NCBI RefSeq assembly: GCF_002776525.5
Contig: NC_045434.1
Location: 194,563,046-194,627,045, forward strand
Direction of reading: 5' to 3'
DNA length: 64,000 nucleotides
Origin: Piliocolobus tephrosceles
Taxonomy: Eukaryota; Chordata; Mammalia; Primates; Cercopithecidae
In this document: piece after piece, positions 27,401 to 40,363 of the stretch
Position numbering within the stretch: the stretch's first letter is position 1
Layout of the letters: every line of letters starts with the position of its first letter
Notes under the pieces: generated by a model
Database searches by the model: none
What the model was told of the DNA's origin: nothing
What the model saw: only the letters and a program-made list of their open reading frames with translations
Translations under genes and position numbers: made by a program

Positions 27401-30400
27401 ATATCAGTGTCAATGGATTAGGTGTGTATTTGAGCTGTCATACCCAATTTTTTTATAGCTTTATTAGGGAGTAATGACATACAGTAAACTACACAGATTT
27501 AAATTGAAACCAAAAGTTTTATCCCAATATTTTAAGAAAACTTTTTTTTTTTTTGAAACAGAGTCTTGCTCTGTTGCCCAGTCTGGAATGCAGTGGCATG
27601 ATCTCAGCTCACTGCAACCTCTGTCTCCCAGGTTCAAGCGATTCTCCTGCCTCATCTTCCCTAGTAGCTGGGACTACAGGCAGGCACACGCCACCATGCC
27701 TGGCTTATTTTTGTATTTTTAGTAGAGGCTGGGTTTTACCATGTTGGTCAGGCTGGTCTCAAACTCCTGACCTCATGTGATCTGCCTGCCTCAGCCTCCC
27801 AAAAGTACTGGAGTTACAGGCGTGAGCCACCGTGCCTGGCCTTTTTTTTTTTTTTTTTTTGAAACAGTGTATCACCTAGGCTGGAGTGCAGTGGCGGGAT
27901 CTTGGCTCATTGCAACCTTTGGCCCCCTGGGCTCAAGTGATCCTCCCAAATAGCTGAGACCACATGTGTGCATCACCATGCCTGGATTTTTAAAAAATTT
28001 TTAATGTTTTTGTATTTTTAGTAGAGAGAAGGTCTCAGTATTTTGGCCAGGCTGGTCTCGAACTCCTGAGCTCATGAGATCCTCCCACCTCAGCCTCCCA
28101 AATAGCTGAGACCACAGGTGTGCATCACCATGCCTGGATTTTTTTTTTATTTTTATTTTTTTATGTTTTTGTATTTTTAGTAGAGAGAAGGGCTCACTAT
28201 TTTGGCCAGGCTGGTCTTGAACTCCTGAGCTCTTGAGATCCTCCCGCCTCGTCCTCCCAAAGTGCTGGGATTATAGGTGTGAGCCACCGTGCCCAGCCAG
28301 GAAACTATTTTTAAAGAAAACCTGATTGTTTTAGGTAGATAATCAGGTATTTTTTTGTTTGTTTTGTTTTGAGACAGGGTCTCACTCTGTCACCCAGGCT
28401 GGAGTGCAGTGGTGCAATCTCAGCTCACTGCAGTATCCGCTTTCCAGGTTCAAGCGAATCTCGTGCCTTCGCCTCCCAAGTAGTTGGGATTTCAGGCATG
28501 TGCCACCACACCTGACTAATTTTTGTGTTTTTAGTAGAGACAGGGTTTCACCATGTTGGCCAGGCTGGTCTTGAATCCCTGACCTCAAGTGATCCATCCA
28601 CTTCGGCCTTCCAAAGTGCTAGGATTACAGGCATGAGCCACCGCACCCAGCTAATAATCAGTTTTTAAATTAAGACACTTTAATGTAGGAGATGTGCTTT
28701 TTTTGTTTGCTTAAGTTTTGTTTTGTTGTCCTTAGAAGTGCTATTATCTAGTGCAACAGTTTGTAAACCTCTTAGAGTAGAATCTTTCCCTCAAAGTCTG
28801 TGCAGAAATGTGGTACATAAAATTGGGGGAAGAGGCTGTTAGAGTAGAAAAAGGGACACTGTGTATGTTTATGAGAGTACAGAGGACCCTTCCCTCTCAG
28901 CATTCTCCTCATTCCAAGCCTGCTCCTGGGACATCTCTTGGCTCTTAGGTTTCCACAGAATGCATTTTGAAAATCATCAATTTAGATTGGAGACTGTTAG
29001 ATAGGTAAATGAGAAGTCAAGTTAATGTTTTAGGAAAATAATTATGAATAAGAAAGAGGGAGAAGAAAACCTCTTGTGTTGAGATTAATGTATGCTCTAA
29101 GAGTCTTGTTTTCTTATTTCCTTTGGCCTGCAGGATTATCCCACCTATACTATTCTTGGTCAGAATCAGTACCAGGCCTGCTACCCCAGCTCCAGCTTTG
29201 GAGTCACAGGTCAGACTAACACTGATGCAGAGAGCACCACGTTAGCAGCGACCACATACCAGTCGGAGAAGCCTAGTGTCATGGTGCCTGCACCTGTAGC
29301 ACAGAGACTTTCCCCTGGTAAGCACTGCAGCTCTGAAAAATTTGGCTTAAGGTCACTTCATTCAACAGGTGTTTTTAGGCAATTGTCAGGATGATTTTGT
29401 TCTGGCTTAAGTCTGTTGGCTTTCCCTCTCAGGTGAGGAGCATTGGAAGCAGGCTATGAGTCGTTAGTAGGTTTAATGTATACCTGATGCTGAGAACAGA
29501 ACAGAAAAGTATCAAGAACTAAAAGACTGTTTCTAACGCTTACTCTGCCCTCCCTGTAACTTTAACCCACTTGTCACAGGGAGCTTCAGCATGTTGTAAT
29601 ATTTTGTAAAAGTTGGAGGACTCCAGTTTTAGTCTTGTGCAGGTTTTGAACTGCTGCTAAGGCCTCGGAGCCATAGTTCTTTCTATGTCCTGGATCCCTT
29701 TAAGATTCTGAGGAAAGCAGGTCCTTTTCCCTCAGAGAAATACATGCAATTTAACCTACAATTTCAGGAGGTTCACAGCTCTGAAATGCATCAATGAATT
29801 ACATAAAAGCTTAGACATAAAAGCTTAGACACACATTTAATAAACATATGTATACATACTTTATATTTAATGAAAATTTGGTGGTTGGCTTTCACATCAT
29901 GTGGTTCAAGGAAAGCACTGTTTATCATTGGCACTGATGCATGTTTAGAAACAGTGCTATATAACAAGTGAACAGTTTTCTGTGCTGTTCACCCTACCAG
30001 TCTAATAAGTGGACATACAAATGGTCACTACTTCAAACTTACATAAATTTGAAATAATTACCAGTGTTGATTAAAAACTAAGGTTTTAAAGTCATTTTTC
30101 TAAATATCTTTGTTATTTTAACAATTTTAACTTTTGAATAATGGAGAATTTCAAACATAGAGAAAAGTTGCAAGGCTAGTGTGGTGAACACTTACATCCA
30201 TCATTCATCTTCAACATATCAACTTATAGACAATTTTGTTTCAGGTATACATCATCTAGTTCCCTCCCCAGATTCCAGGCATTGTTCTCTAAACAATAAG
30301 TATGGTACTCATTAACATAACCACAATGGCATTATCCCATCTTTGAAAGTTCAATACTAATAATGTCTTAATTTTTTATTATCAAGTACCAAAATGTATT

Positions 30401-33400
30401 TGTATTTCCAGCTTTCTCATAAATGTTATGAGTTTTGTTTCTCTTTTTGCTTAAAGTAGGATCCAACCCATTCCACAGTGTATACATATTTCAAAACAAC
30501 ATAAAGCATATACAGTTTTTATCTCATTAGTAAATAGAAATAATAAATAAATAGAAAATTTGAGGGGGGAAAATTAGGATCCAAATAAGGTCCATAAATT
30601 GTGATTGGTGGTTACGGGTATTTTGTGTTTCATCTCTATTTTAACCTATAAGTCCTCCCATCTCTTTTTCTCCCCTTTGTAGTTTGTTTGTTGAAGAAAC
30701 TGGAGTGTTGATCCTATACAGTTTCCCAGTCTGAATTTTGACAGTTATATCCTCATAAGGTGGTTTAACATGTCCTGCTGCCTTCCGTATTTTATTGTAA
30801 ATTGGTGAATGAACAGTTGTTTTCAACTGTTAGCAATGTATGGAAACATTTTTGGTTGTTACACTAGGTAGGGGAGGTGCTTCTGGCATCTAGTGGGTAG
30901 ATGCTAAGGATACTGCTTAACCAAACATCCTATAATGTACAAGACACCCCCCCACAACAAATAATCATCTGGTCCAAAATGTCAGTTGTGCCAAGTTGAG
31001 AAACTCTGATCTACAAGTTTGACCATGAAGATTCAGGTTCAGCTTTTTCTTGACAAACCAACTTCATTGATATTTTCTTCCATCATGGGGTAAGGTTATA
31101 ATTTTTCTGATGTTAGCCAGCGCTGATGCTCAAAGCCTAGATGTACACTTCCTAATTGCTTACATAAGGTTTAGCTTTCCAACCTTTATCCCTGCATTAT
31201 GACTCACAAGGGCAGAGAGTCCGCTAACCCTCTTCCTACCCTTATTCGTATAGCCTATGACTCCTGACAGCATATGTCTCACTTCTTTCCAGGAGACCCT
31301 TCTACAAGCCCATCTTTGTCCCAGACTACACCAAATAAAGATGCTGATGATCAGTCCAGGAAAAACATGACTAGCAAGAACCGGGGCAAGAGGAAAGCTG
31401 ATGCCACTTCTTCCCAAGACAGTGAATTAGAAGTATGAGAAGAAACCCATTTGAGTTACCTGCTTTGTTTTTTCTCACTTCTTAAGTTTATCAAAAATGT
31501 TTTTGAAGCTCACAGAGATAATGTAGACTATGTTATGTGCCCTTTAATTCCTGAGCAAAATAAACTGAATTGGCCATGTAAAAAGAAAAATGCAAAAAGA
31601 ACAAATTATTCTGTATATTCCAGAAGAGAACAGAAATAATTCATCATATTCAGAAAGCAGAGGGAGTTACAAGTCATGTCATACTGTTCTCTATTTAAAA
31701 TTGTAAAAGGGTGAGGTGCGGTTGCTCACACCTGTAATCCCAGCACTTTGGGAGGCCGAGGCAGGAGGATCGCTTGATATCAGCCTAGGCAACATAGTGA
31801 GACCTCCATCTCTAAAAATATATATTAACAAAAATTAGCTGCACACCTGTAGTCCCACCTACTTGGGAGGCTGAGATGGGAGGATCACTTGAGCCTGGCA
31901 GGTTGAAGCTGCAGTGAGCTGTGATCGGGCCACTACACTCCAGCCAGGGCAACAGAATGAGACTCTGTCTCAGAAAGAAAAGAGAAAAGAAAAGAAATTT
32001 AAAAGGAAAGGACTAGAGTGCTTTTAGCCAAGTTTCTGTAAGACACAAACAGATCTGGTAACTTATTAATGAGACTAGCACTGATTTATTCTGTAGTGTA
32101 GTACTATATGAGTTTATTATGGACATACATTTGACTTCATCATTAAAGACATAAGGTCATACAGAGTGCTAAAAATAGTGAAGTTTTGTATTTTTGTTTT
32201 CTGTTTTCAGTTTTTCTATAGTGCTATTATTTAATGAGGGGGAAAATATATATTTAACTATGAATCCATTGATAAGTACTCTTAAGACATAGGTGAACTG
32301 AGGCTGTATTTGAAGCCTCTCTTTCTCTTTTTTTCAGAGGTTTGGAGTGAAGAAGAAAGTAAATTTCTGATATATTTCTTAGGAAAAACTGAGAACTCAT
32401 TTTTTAATTGTCTAAAATATACATAAAATTTACCATTTTAGCTGTTTTTAAGTATACAGTTTAGTGTCATTATACATTCACAATATTGTATAACCATCAC
32501 CACTGTGTATTTCTAGAACTTTTTCATGATTCCAAATGAAAACTCTGTACCCATTAAGCAATACCTCCCCATTCTCCCCTTCTTCTAAACTCTGGTAACC
32601 TCTATTCTACTTTCTGTCTGTGACTGCCTATTCTAGATATCTCATATAAGTGGAATCACAGAAAATGTATCCTTTTGTGCCAGACTTATTTCATTTACCA
32701 TAATGGTTTTTTTGTTGTTTGTTTTTGGGATGGAGTCTCACTCTGTCACCCAGGCTGGAGTGCAATGGCACGATCTTGGCTTACTGCAACCTCTGCCTCC
32801 CAGGTTCAAGTGATTCTCCTGCCTCAGCCTCCGGAGTAACTGGGATTATAGGTGCACACCACCACGCCTGGCTAATTTTTGTGTTTTTAGGAGAGACAGG
32901 GTTTCACCATGTTGGTCAGTCTGGTCTCAAACTCCTGACCTCGTGATCCGCCCGCGTTGGCCTCCCAAAGTCCTGGGATTACAGGTGTGAGCCACCGGGC
33001 CCTACCTACCATAATGTTTTTAAGGTTCATCCATGTTGTAGCACGTATCAGAATTTCATTCCTTTTTATGTCTGAATATTTTATTATATGTGTATACAAC
33101 ATTTTGTTTATCCATTCATCTGTTGATGGACACTTGGGGTTTTTCACTTTTGTGCTATTGTAATGCTGCTTTGACCACTGGTGTACAATTATCTATCTGA
33201 GTGCATCTTATCAGTTCTTTTTGGTATATATGTAGGAGTGGAATTGCTGAATGCTATTGTAATTCTGTGCTCCACTTTTTGAGAAACCACCAAACTATTT
33301 TCCATTGTGGCTGCACGGTTCTATACTCTCACCAGCGATACATAAAGGTTCTATTTTGTTCACATCCTCACCAACATTCATTATTTCCCATTTTTTTGAT

Positions 33401-36400
33401 AATAGCTATTCTAATGGATGTGAAGAGGTGTCTTATTGTGGCTTTGATTTTTGCATTTCCCTAGTGCAGTGGCACGATCTTGGCTCACTGCAACCTCTGC
33501 CTCCCAGGTTCAAGCGATTCTTGTGCCTCAGCCTCCCAAGTAGCTGGGATTACAGGCGCACGCCACCACGCCTGGTTAATTTTTGTGTTTTTAGTAGAGA
33601 TGGGGTTTCAGCATGTTGGCCAGGCTGGTCTTGAACTCCTGACCTCAGGATATAGGTATCTCATATAAGTGGAATCACAGAAAATATATACTTTTCTCCC
33701 AAAGTGCTGGGATTACAGGCATGAGCCACTGCGCCCTGCCCAGTTTTAAACTGGGTTGTTTGGTTTTTCATTGTTGAGTTGTGGGAGTTCTTTATATATT
33801 CTATATTAATATTCTAGAATATTCTAGATTATTAATCCCTTATATTAATCAGATATATAATCTTCAAATATTTTCTCCCATTCTGTAGGTCGTCTTTTCA
33901 CTCTCTCAATACTGTCCTTTGAAGCACAAAAATTTTTATTGTTTAGGAAGTCTGATTTCTATTATTGCTGTGCTTTTGGTCTAATACTTGTTTCTTTTTT
34001 GTTTTGTTTTCTTGGTGTAATACTTAATACAAGGTTATGAAGATTTTTTATGTATTTTTTCTGAGATTTTCATCGTTTAGCTCTTAAATTTAAGTTCTCC
34101 ATTTTGAGTTAATTTTGTATATGGTGTAAGATAATGGTCTAACTTTGTTATTTTGCATATGGATATCCAGTTTTCCCAGCACTGTTTGTTGAAACGACGT
34201 TCCTTATTGAATGGTTTTGGCATCCTATTAAAAATTAACTTATGATGTTGGTTGTGGGTTAAATACTAAAAGTAGGTAAAAAAACAAAACTAAAAAAAGA
34301 AAAAGAAAAATTGATCGTATTTTTAAGGCTTTATTTCTAGACTTTCAGTTTATTCCATTCGTCTCTATGTCTGTCCTTACACTAGTACCACACTGTTTTG
34401 GTTACTGTAAGTTTTGAAATCAGAAAGTGTGAATCCTTCAACTTTGTTCTATTTCAAAACAGTTTTGGTTATTTGGGGTTAGATTTCGTAAGAATTTTAG
34501 AATGCAATTTTCTATTTTTTTAAAAACCACTATTGGGATTTTGATAGGGATTGCATTGAATTTGTAGATTGGTTTGGGTAGTAGTGTCATCTTTACAATA
34601 TTAAGTCTTCTAATCCGTGAACATGAATGTCTTTCCATTTATTTAGCTATGTCTTCTTTAATTTTCCTCAGCAATCTTTTATAGTTTTCAGTGTAGGTGT
34701 CTTTTGCCTCCTTGGTTAAATTTATTCCTAAGTATTTTATTTTTGATGCTATCACAAATGGAATTGGTTTTTAAATTTACTTTTCAAATTATTCATTGCA
34801 AGTATATGGAAATACAGCTGATTAGCCAGGCGCAGTGGCACAATCTGTAATCCCAGCACTTTGGGAGGCTGAGGTGGGTGGATCACAAGGTCAGGAGTTC
34901 AAGACTGGCCTGACCAACATGGGGAAACCCCATCTCTAGTAAAAATACAAAAATTAGTCGGGCATGGTGGCAGGCGCCTGTAATGCCAGCTACTCAGGAG
35001 GCTCTGAGGCAAGAGAATTGCTTCAACCTCGGAGGCAGAGGTTGCAGTGAGCCAAGATCGTGCCACTGCACTCCCGCCTGGGCAACAGAGCAAGACTCTT
35101 GGGGGGGGTGGGGAAAATAAATACAGCTGATTTTTGCATTTATTTATTAGCTTTAACAATTTTCTCTGGGTTATTTAAGGTTTTCTACATATAAGATCAT
35201 GTCAGCCAGCCAGGCGCGGTGGCTCACGCCTGTAATCCCAGCACTTTGTGGGCAGATCACCTGAGGTCAGGAGTTTGAGACCAGCCTGGTCAACATGGCA
35301 AAACCCTGTCCCTACTGAAAGTACAAAAAAAATTAAAAAATTAGCCGGGCCTGGTGGTGCCCACCTGTAATCCCAGCTACTTGGAAGGCTGAGGCAGGAG
35401 AATTGCTTTAACCTAGGAGGTGGAGGTTGCAGTGAGCCCAGATTGCACCACTACACTTCAGCCTGGGTGACAGAGCGACACTCTTTCTCAAAAAAAGAAA
35501 AAAAAAGATTATGTCATCTGCAAACAGAGATAATTTTGCTTCTTCCTTTCCAAATTGGATGTCATTTTACCCTTTGTTGCGAAATCTCTGTGGCGAGAAC
35601 TTCCAGTACTATGTTGAATAGAAGAATAGAAGTGGCAAAACGAGACATCCTTGTCTTATTCTTGATCTCAGGAGTAAAACTTTCAGTCTTTCACCACTAG
35701 TTATGATACTAGATATGGACTTTGTTTTTTTTGGAGACGGAGTCACGCTCTGTTGCCCAGTCTGGAGTGCAGTGGTGTGATCTCAGCTCACTGCAACCTC
35801 TGCCTCCCAGGTTCTAGCAATTCTCCTGCCTGGACCTCCCGAGTAGCTGGGATTACAGGCACGTGCCACCACACCCGGTTAATTTTTTGTATTTTTAGTA
35901 GAGATAGGGTTTCACCATGTTAGCCGGGATGGTCTTGATCTCCTGACCTTGTGATCCACCCACTTCGGTCTCTCAAAATGCTGGGGTTACAGGAGTGAGC
36001 CACCGCGCCTGGCCAGTTATGGATTTTTTATATATGACCTTTATCATATTGATAACATTCACTTCTATCCCTAGTTTATTGAAAAAATACTCAAGCTAGG
36101 AATAGAAAGGGTGTTGAATGTTGTTAAATGCATTTTCTCCGTCAGTTGAGATTATCATGTAGCTTTTTCCCCCCGTTCTATTAATGTGATGCATTACTTT
36201 GCGTAATTTTTTTTCCAAAAAGCCTTTTGCACTCCTAATTAATTTTTTTATGTTGAGTGAACTATCCTTACATCCTTATGTTCTGGGAACTAATCTCACT
36301 TGGTTATAATGTTTAATTCTTTTTTCTTTTTTTGAGAGAGAACCTCACTCTGTTGTCCACGCTGGAGTGCAGTGGCACAGTCTCGGCTCACTGCAACCTC

Positions 36401-39146
36401 TGCCTCCTGGGTTCAAGTGATTCTCCTACCTCAGCCTCCCTGCCTCAGCCTCCCAAGTAGCTGAGACTACACGTGTGCACCATCACACCTGGCTAATTTT
36501 TGTATTTTAAGTAGAGACAAGGTTTCACCATGTTGGCTGGTCTCAAACTCCTGACCTCAGGTGATCCGCCTACCTCAGCCTCACAAAGTGCTGGAATTAT
36601 AGGCATGAGCCACCATGCCCGGCCATGATGTTTAATTCTTTTAATATGCTGCTAAATTTGGTTTACCTCTATTTTGTTTAGTTTTGTAGATGTGTGGTTT
36701 TTGGGTTTTTTTTCTTTTGTTTTTTGGGTTTTTTTTTTTTTTTTTTTTGAGACAGAGTCTCATTTTGTTGCCCAGACTGGAATGCAGTGGTGTGATCCCT
36801 GCACACTGCATCCTTGACTTCCCATGCCCAAGTGATCCTCCCGCCTCAGCCTCCCAAGTAGCTGGGACTACTGGCATGCACCACCAGAACTGGGTGATTT
36901 TTGTGTTTTTTGTAGAGATGGTGCTTTGCCATGTTACCCAGGCTGGTCTCAAACTCCTGGGCTCAAGTGATCTGCCTGCTTCAGCCTCTCACAGTGCTAA
37001 GGTTACAGGTATGAGCCACTGTGCCTGGCCTGTTGAGTATTTTTATATTGATTTTCACAAGAGATGTTGGTCTGTAGTTTTCTTACAGTGCTTTAGTCTG
37101 ACTTTGGTATCAGGATAATGCCAGTCTCATTGCATTAGTCAGGAAATATTCCCTCCTCTTCCATTTTGTGTAAGAGTTTAAGGAGGATTCGTGTTAATTC
37201 TTTAAATGTTTGGAAGAACTCACCATTAAAACCATCTTGTCCTGGACTTTCCTTTGTTGGGATGTTTTTAATTATGCATTCAGTCTCCTTACTAGTTATA
37301 GCTCTTACCAGATTTTGTATTCCTTCTTGAGACAGTTTTGGTACTTCATGCTATGTATTTCTAGGAATTTGACCATTTCACCTGAGTTTCCCAATCTTTT
37401 GGTATACAACTGTTCATAGTATTCTCTTGTAATCCTTATTTCTGTAAAACTGGTAGTGATGTCCCCACTTTCATTTCTGATTTTAGTCATTTGAATCTTC
37501 TTTTTTTTTTTCCCTTAGTCAATTTAGCTAAAGGTGGTGAATTTTACATTTTCAAAGAACCAACTTTTTGATTCATTGATTTTTCTCTGTTGTTTTTATA
37601 GTCTGTCTTTTATTTATCTCTGCTCTAACCATTGTTATTTCCTTCCTACTGCTAGCTTTATGTTTATTTTGCTCTTTTTCTAGTTCCTCAAGATATGCAG
37701 TTAGGCCATAGATTTGAGATCATTTGTCTTTTTAAATGTATATATAAAATACATATATATATAATATATTTGTATATATAAAATAAGCTATAATTTTTCC
37801 TCGTAGTACTGCTTTCACTGTATTCCACAAATTTAATGTTTTATTTCTGTTTTCATTCACCTCAAGGTATATTCTAATTTCACTTATGATTTCTTCTTTG
37901 ACCCATTGGTTGTTTAGGATTGTATTGTTTAATTCCTACATATTTGTGAATTTCCCAGTTTTCTTTCTGTTATTGATTTCTAGTTTCATTCTGTTGTAAT
38001 TGGAAAATATACTCTTTTTCCTATTTTCTTTCCTCAGCGGGTATTTCTATGGGACTTGGATGAAACCATCATCATCTTCCACTCACTTCTTACTGGATCC
38101 TATGCCCAGAAATATGGAAAGGTAATTTGAGTCTTCTTTTTTGTAACTGTCCTTCTTCTGACTATATAGTCCGTCCCTCTTCTGACACATAACTGAAATT
38201 ATTTCTCTGCTACCCCTGTTGGCTGGCTTTTTACTTTCCATGTAAAACTTCAACAAATGGTTTGCAAATAGCTTGTATTAGGCAGGCTACATGGTTAGGC
38301 AGAATTGATGGCAAAGCTAGAAACTACTAGAACCAGTGCTGAAAGCTGAAGTTGTAGGAGAATGGCATTTTGTAAAGATTAAAGTATAGAAATGAGGCTC
38401 AAAACAGAGCAGAGTCTCAAGATTATATTAATAAATTCCAGAGACTGATGTCTTATTCCTTAACACACTTTTAACAGCCCAAATTGAGCATTTTATTTAG
38501 CTAAATATATGCCAGATATATATAAGTAAAATATATAGATAAAATATCTTTCTAAAATAGATTACATCCCTTTTTAAACTAAATATACCAAACAAAACCT
38601 GTTATATCTTCAGTGTAAATATGAGTTGTAACAGAAGGATGGGCTGTTTTGAGACTATTAGGCTGTGTATTTCTATACTAAATTACCTCCAAGCTTATGT
38701 TTTTCAGTTTCTATGAATAAACTTTATACAAATATCTGCCCCCCAGCCAGGTGCAGTGGCATGCACCTGTAGTCTCAACTACTCAGGAGGCTGAGGTGGG
38801 AAGACTCCTTGAGCCTAGGAGTTCGAATCCAGCTTGGGCAACTTAATGAGACCCCATCTCTAAAAATAAAAATATCTGCCTCCTTTGCCTGTCCTATTAC
38901 TTCCAGTTATTTCATATTGTTACTAATGTTTTTGTTAGGAGGTGTGTTTTTTTGTTTGTTTTGTTTTTGTTTTTTGTTTTTGTGACGGAGTGTTGCTCTT
39001 GTCACCCAGGCTGGAGTGCAGTGGCATGATTTCTGCTCACTGCAACCTCTGCCTCTTGGGTTCAAATAATTCTCCTCCCTCAGCATCCCAAGTAGCTTGG
39101 GTTACAGGCGCCTGCTGCCATGCCTGGCCAATTTTGGGGGTTTTTG

Positions 39147-39177
<31 letters not shown>

Positions 39178-40301
39178 GAGACGGGGTCTCACTCTGTCGC
39201 CTGGGCTGGAGTGCAATGGCGCGATCTCGGCTCACTGCAAGCTCCGCGTCCTGGGTTCACACCATTCTCCTGCCTCAGCCTCCTGAGTAGCTGGGACTAC
39301 GGGTACCCACCACCATGCCCAGCTATTTTTTTTTTTTTTTTGTATTTTTAGTAGAGATGGGGTTTCACTGTGTTAGCCAGGATGGTCTCAATCTCCTGAC
39401 CTCGTGATCTGCCAACCCTAACCTCCCAAAGTGCTGGGATTACAGCCGTGAGCCACCACATCCAGCCGTAATTTTTGTACTTTTAGTAGAGACGGGGTTT
39501 TACCATGTTGGCAAGGCTGGACTCAAACTCCAGCCTCAAGTGATCTGCCTGCCTCGGTCTTCCAAAGTGCCAGGATTACAGGTGTGAACCACTGTGCCCG
39601 GCCAGGAGGTTTTTTTTTTTCTTTTTTTTCTCCTGAGATGGTATCTCGCTCTGCATGCAGACTGGAGTACAGTGGCACAAACACAGCTCACTGCAGCTTC
39701 GATCTCCTGGGCTAAAGCAATCCTCCTGTCTCAGTCCCCCAGGTATCTGGGACTACAGGCACATGCCACCATACCTGGCTAATTTTTTTTTATTTTTGTA
39801 GAGATGGGATCTCGCTATGTTGCCCAGTCTCATCTTGAAATCTGAGGCTCAAGTAATTCTCCTGCCTCAGCCTCCCAAAGTGCTGTGATTATAGGCATGA
39901 GCTTCTATACCCAGCCTCTGTTAGTATTTTCTGCAGGCTTTTATTGTCTAGTCTGGCATGCTGACATAAGCTTATAAGCTATATAACTAAACTGATTATA
40001 TAAAAATATACAGGCCAGGCGCAGTGGCTCATGCCTATAATCCCAGCACTTTGGGAGGCCAAGGCAGATAGATGGATCACGAGGTCAGGAGATCGAGACT
40101 GTCCTGGCTAACACGGTGAAACCCCGTCTCTACTAAAAATATACAAAATTAGCCGGGTATAGTGGCGGGTGCCTATAGTCCCAGCTGCTAGGGAGGCTGA
40201 AGCAGGAGAATGGCATGAACCCGGGAGGCAGAGATTGCAGTGAGCTGAGATTGTGCTGCTGCACTCTAGCCTGGGCGACAGAGTGAGACTCCGTCTCAAA
40301 A

Positions 40302-40363
<62 letters not shown>

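Larger units (their letters stand above)
25237..29133 (+). other. EYA3: EYA3 intron D-E
   Basis: It holds an L2 3' end (25440-25595), an antisense Alu (25814-26110), an Alu fragment (26776-26878) and a head-to-tail array of three antisense Alus (27541-28652). In 26170-26770, 26880-27540 and 28660-29130 I see nothing supportable. Confidence 0.85.
29318..31292 (+). other. EYA3: EYA3 intron E-F
   Basis: It holds an L1M-like remnant (30110-30480) and a MER20 hAT element (30830-31012). It is the only intron over 1.1 kb here with no Alu. In 29320-30100 I see nothing else. Confidence 0.85.
32395..38010 (-). mobile_element. L1 element, antisense, 5.6 kb with seven nested Alus
   Basis: Read on the minus strand, the order is 5' to 3' L1: ORF2 endonuclease/RT linker (37305-37490, with REYYEQLYTKRL), RT region (frames near 35520-35700 and 36040-36300), C-terminal ORF2 (34438-34638, with RRLNIVKM and FNAIPIKIPIVVF), then 3' UTR (32395-33150). 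Stops and frameshifts are frequent and ORF1 is missing, so it is a dead L1M-age copy. Alus interrupt it at 32706, 33463, 34824, 35211, 35723, 36324 and 36729. Confidence 0.9.
31433..38037 (+). other. EYA3: EYA3 intron F-G
   Basis: A sense Alu lies at 31708-31976. From about 32395 to 38010 the intron is one antisense L1 broken by seven Alus. In 31980-32390 I see nothing else. Only about 30 bp of non-L1 sequence remains before exon G. Confidence 0.85.

Noticed and set aside
34438..34638. Conserved-looking minus-strand peptide
   Set aside because: A piece of dead L1 ORF2, not a host gene.
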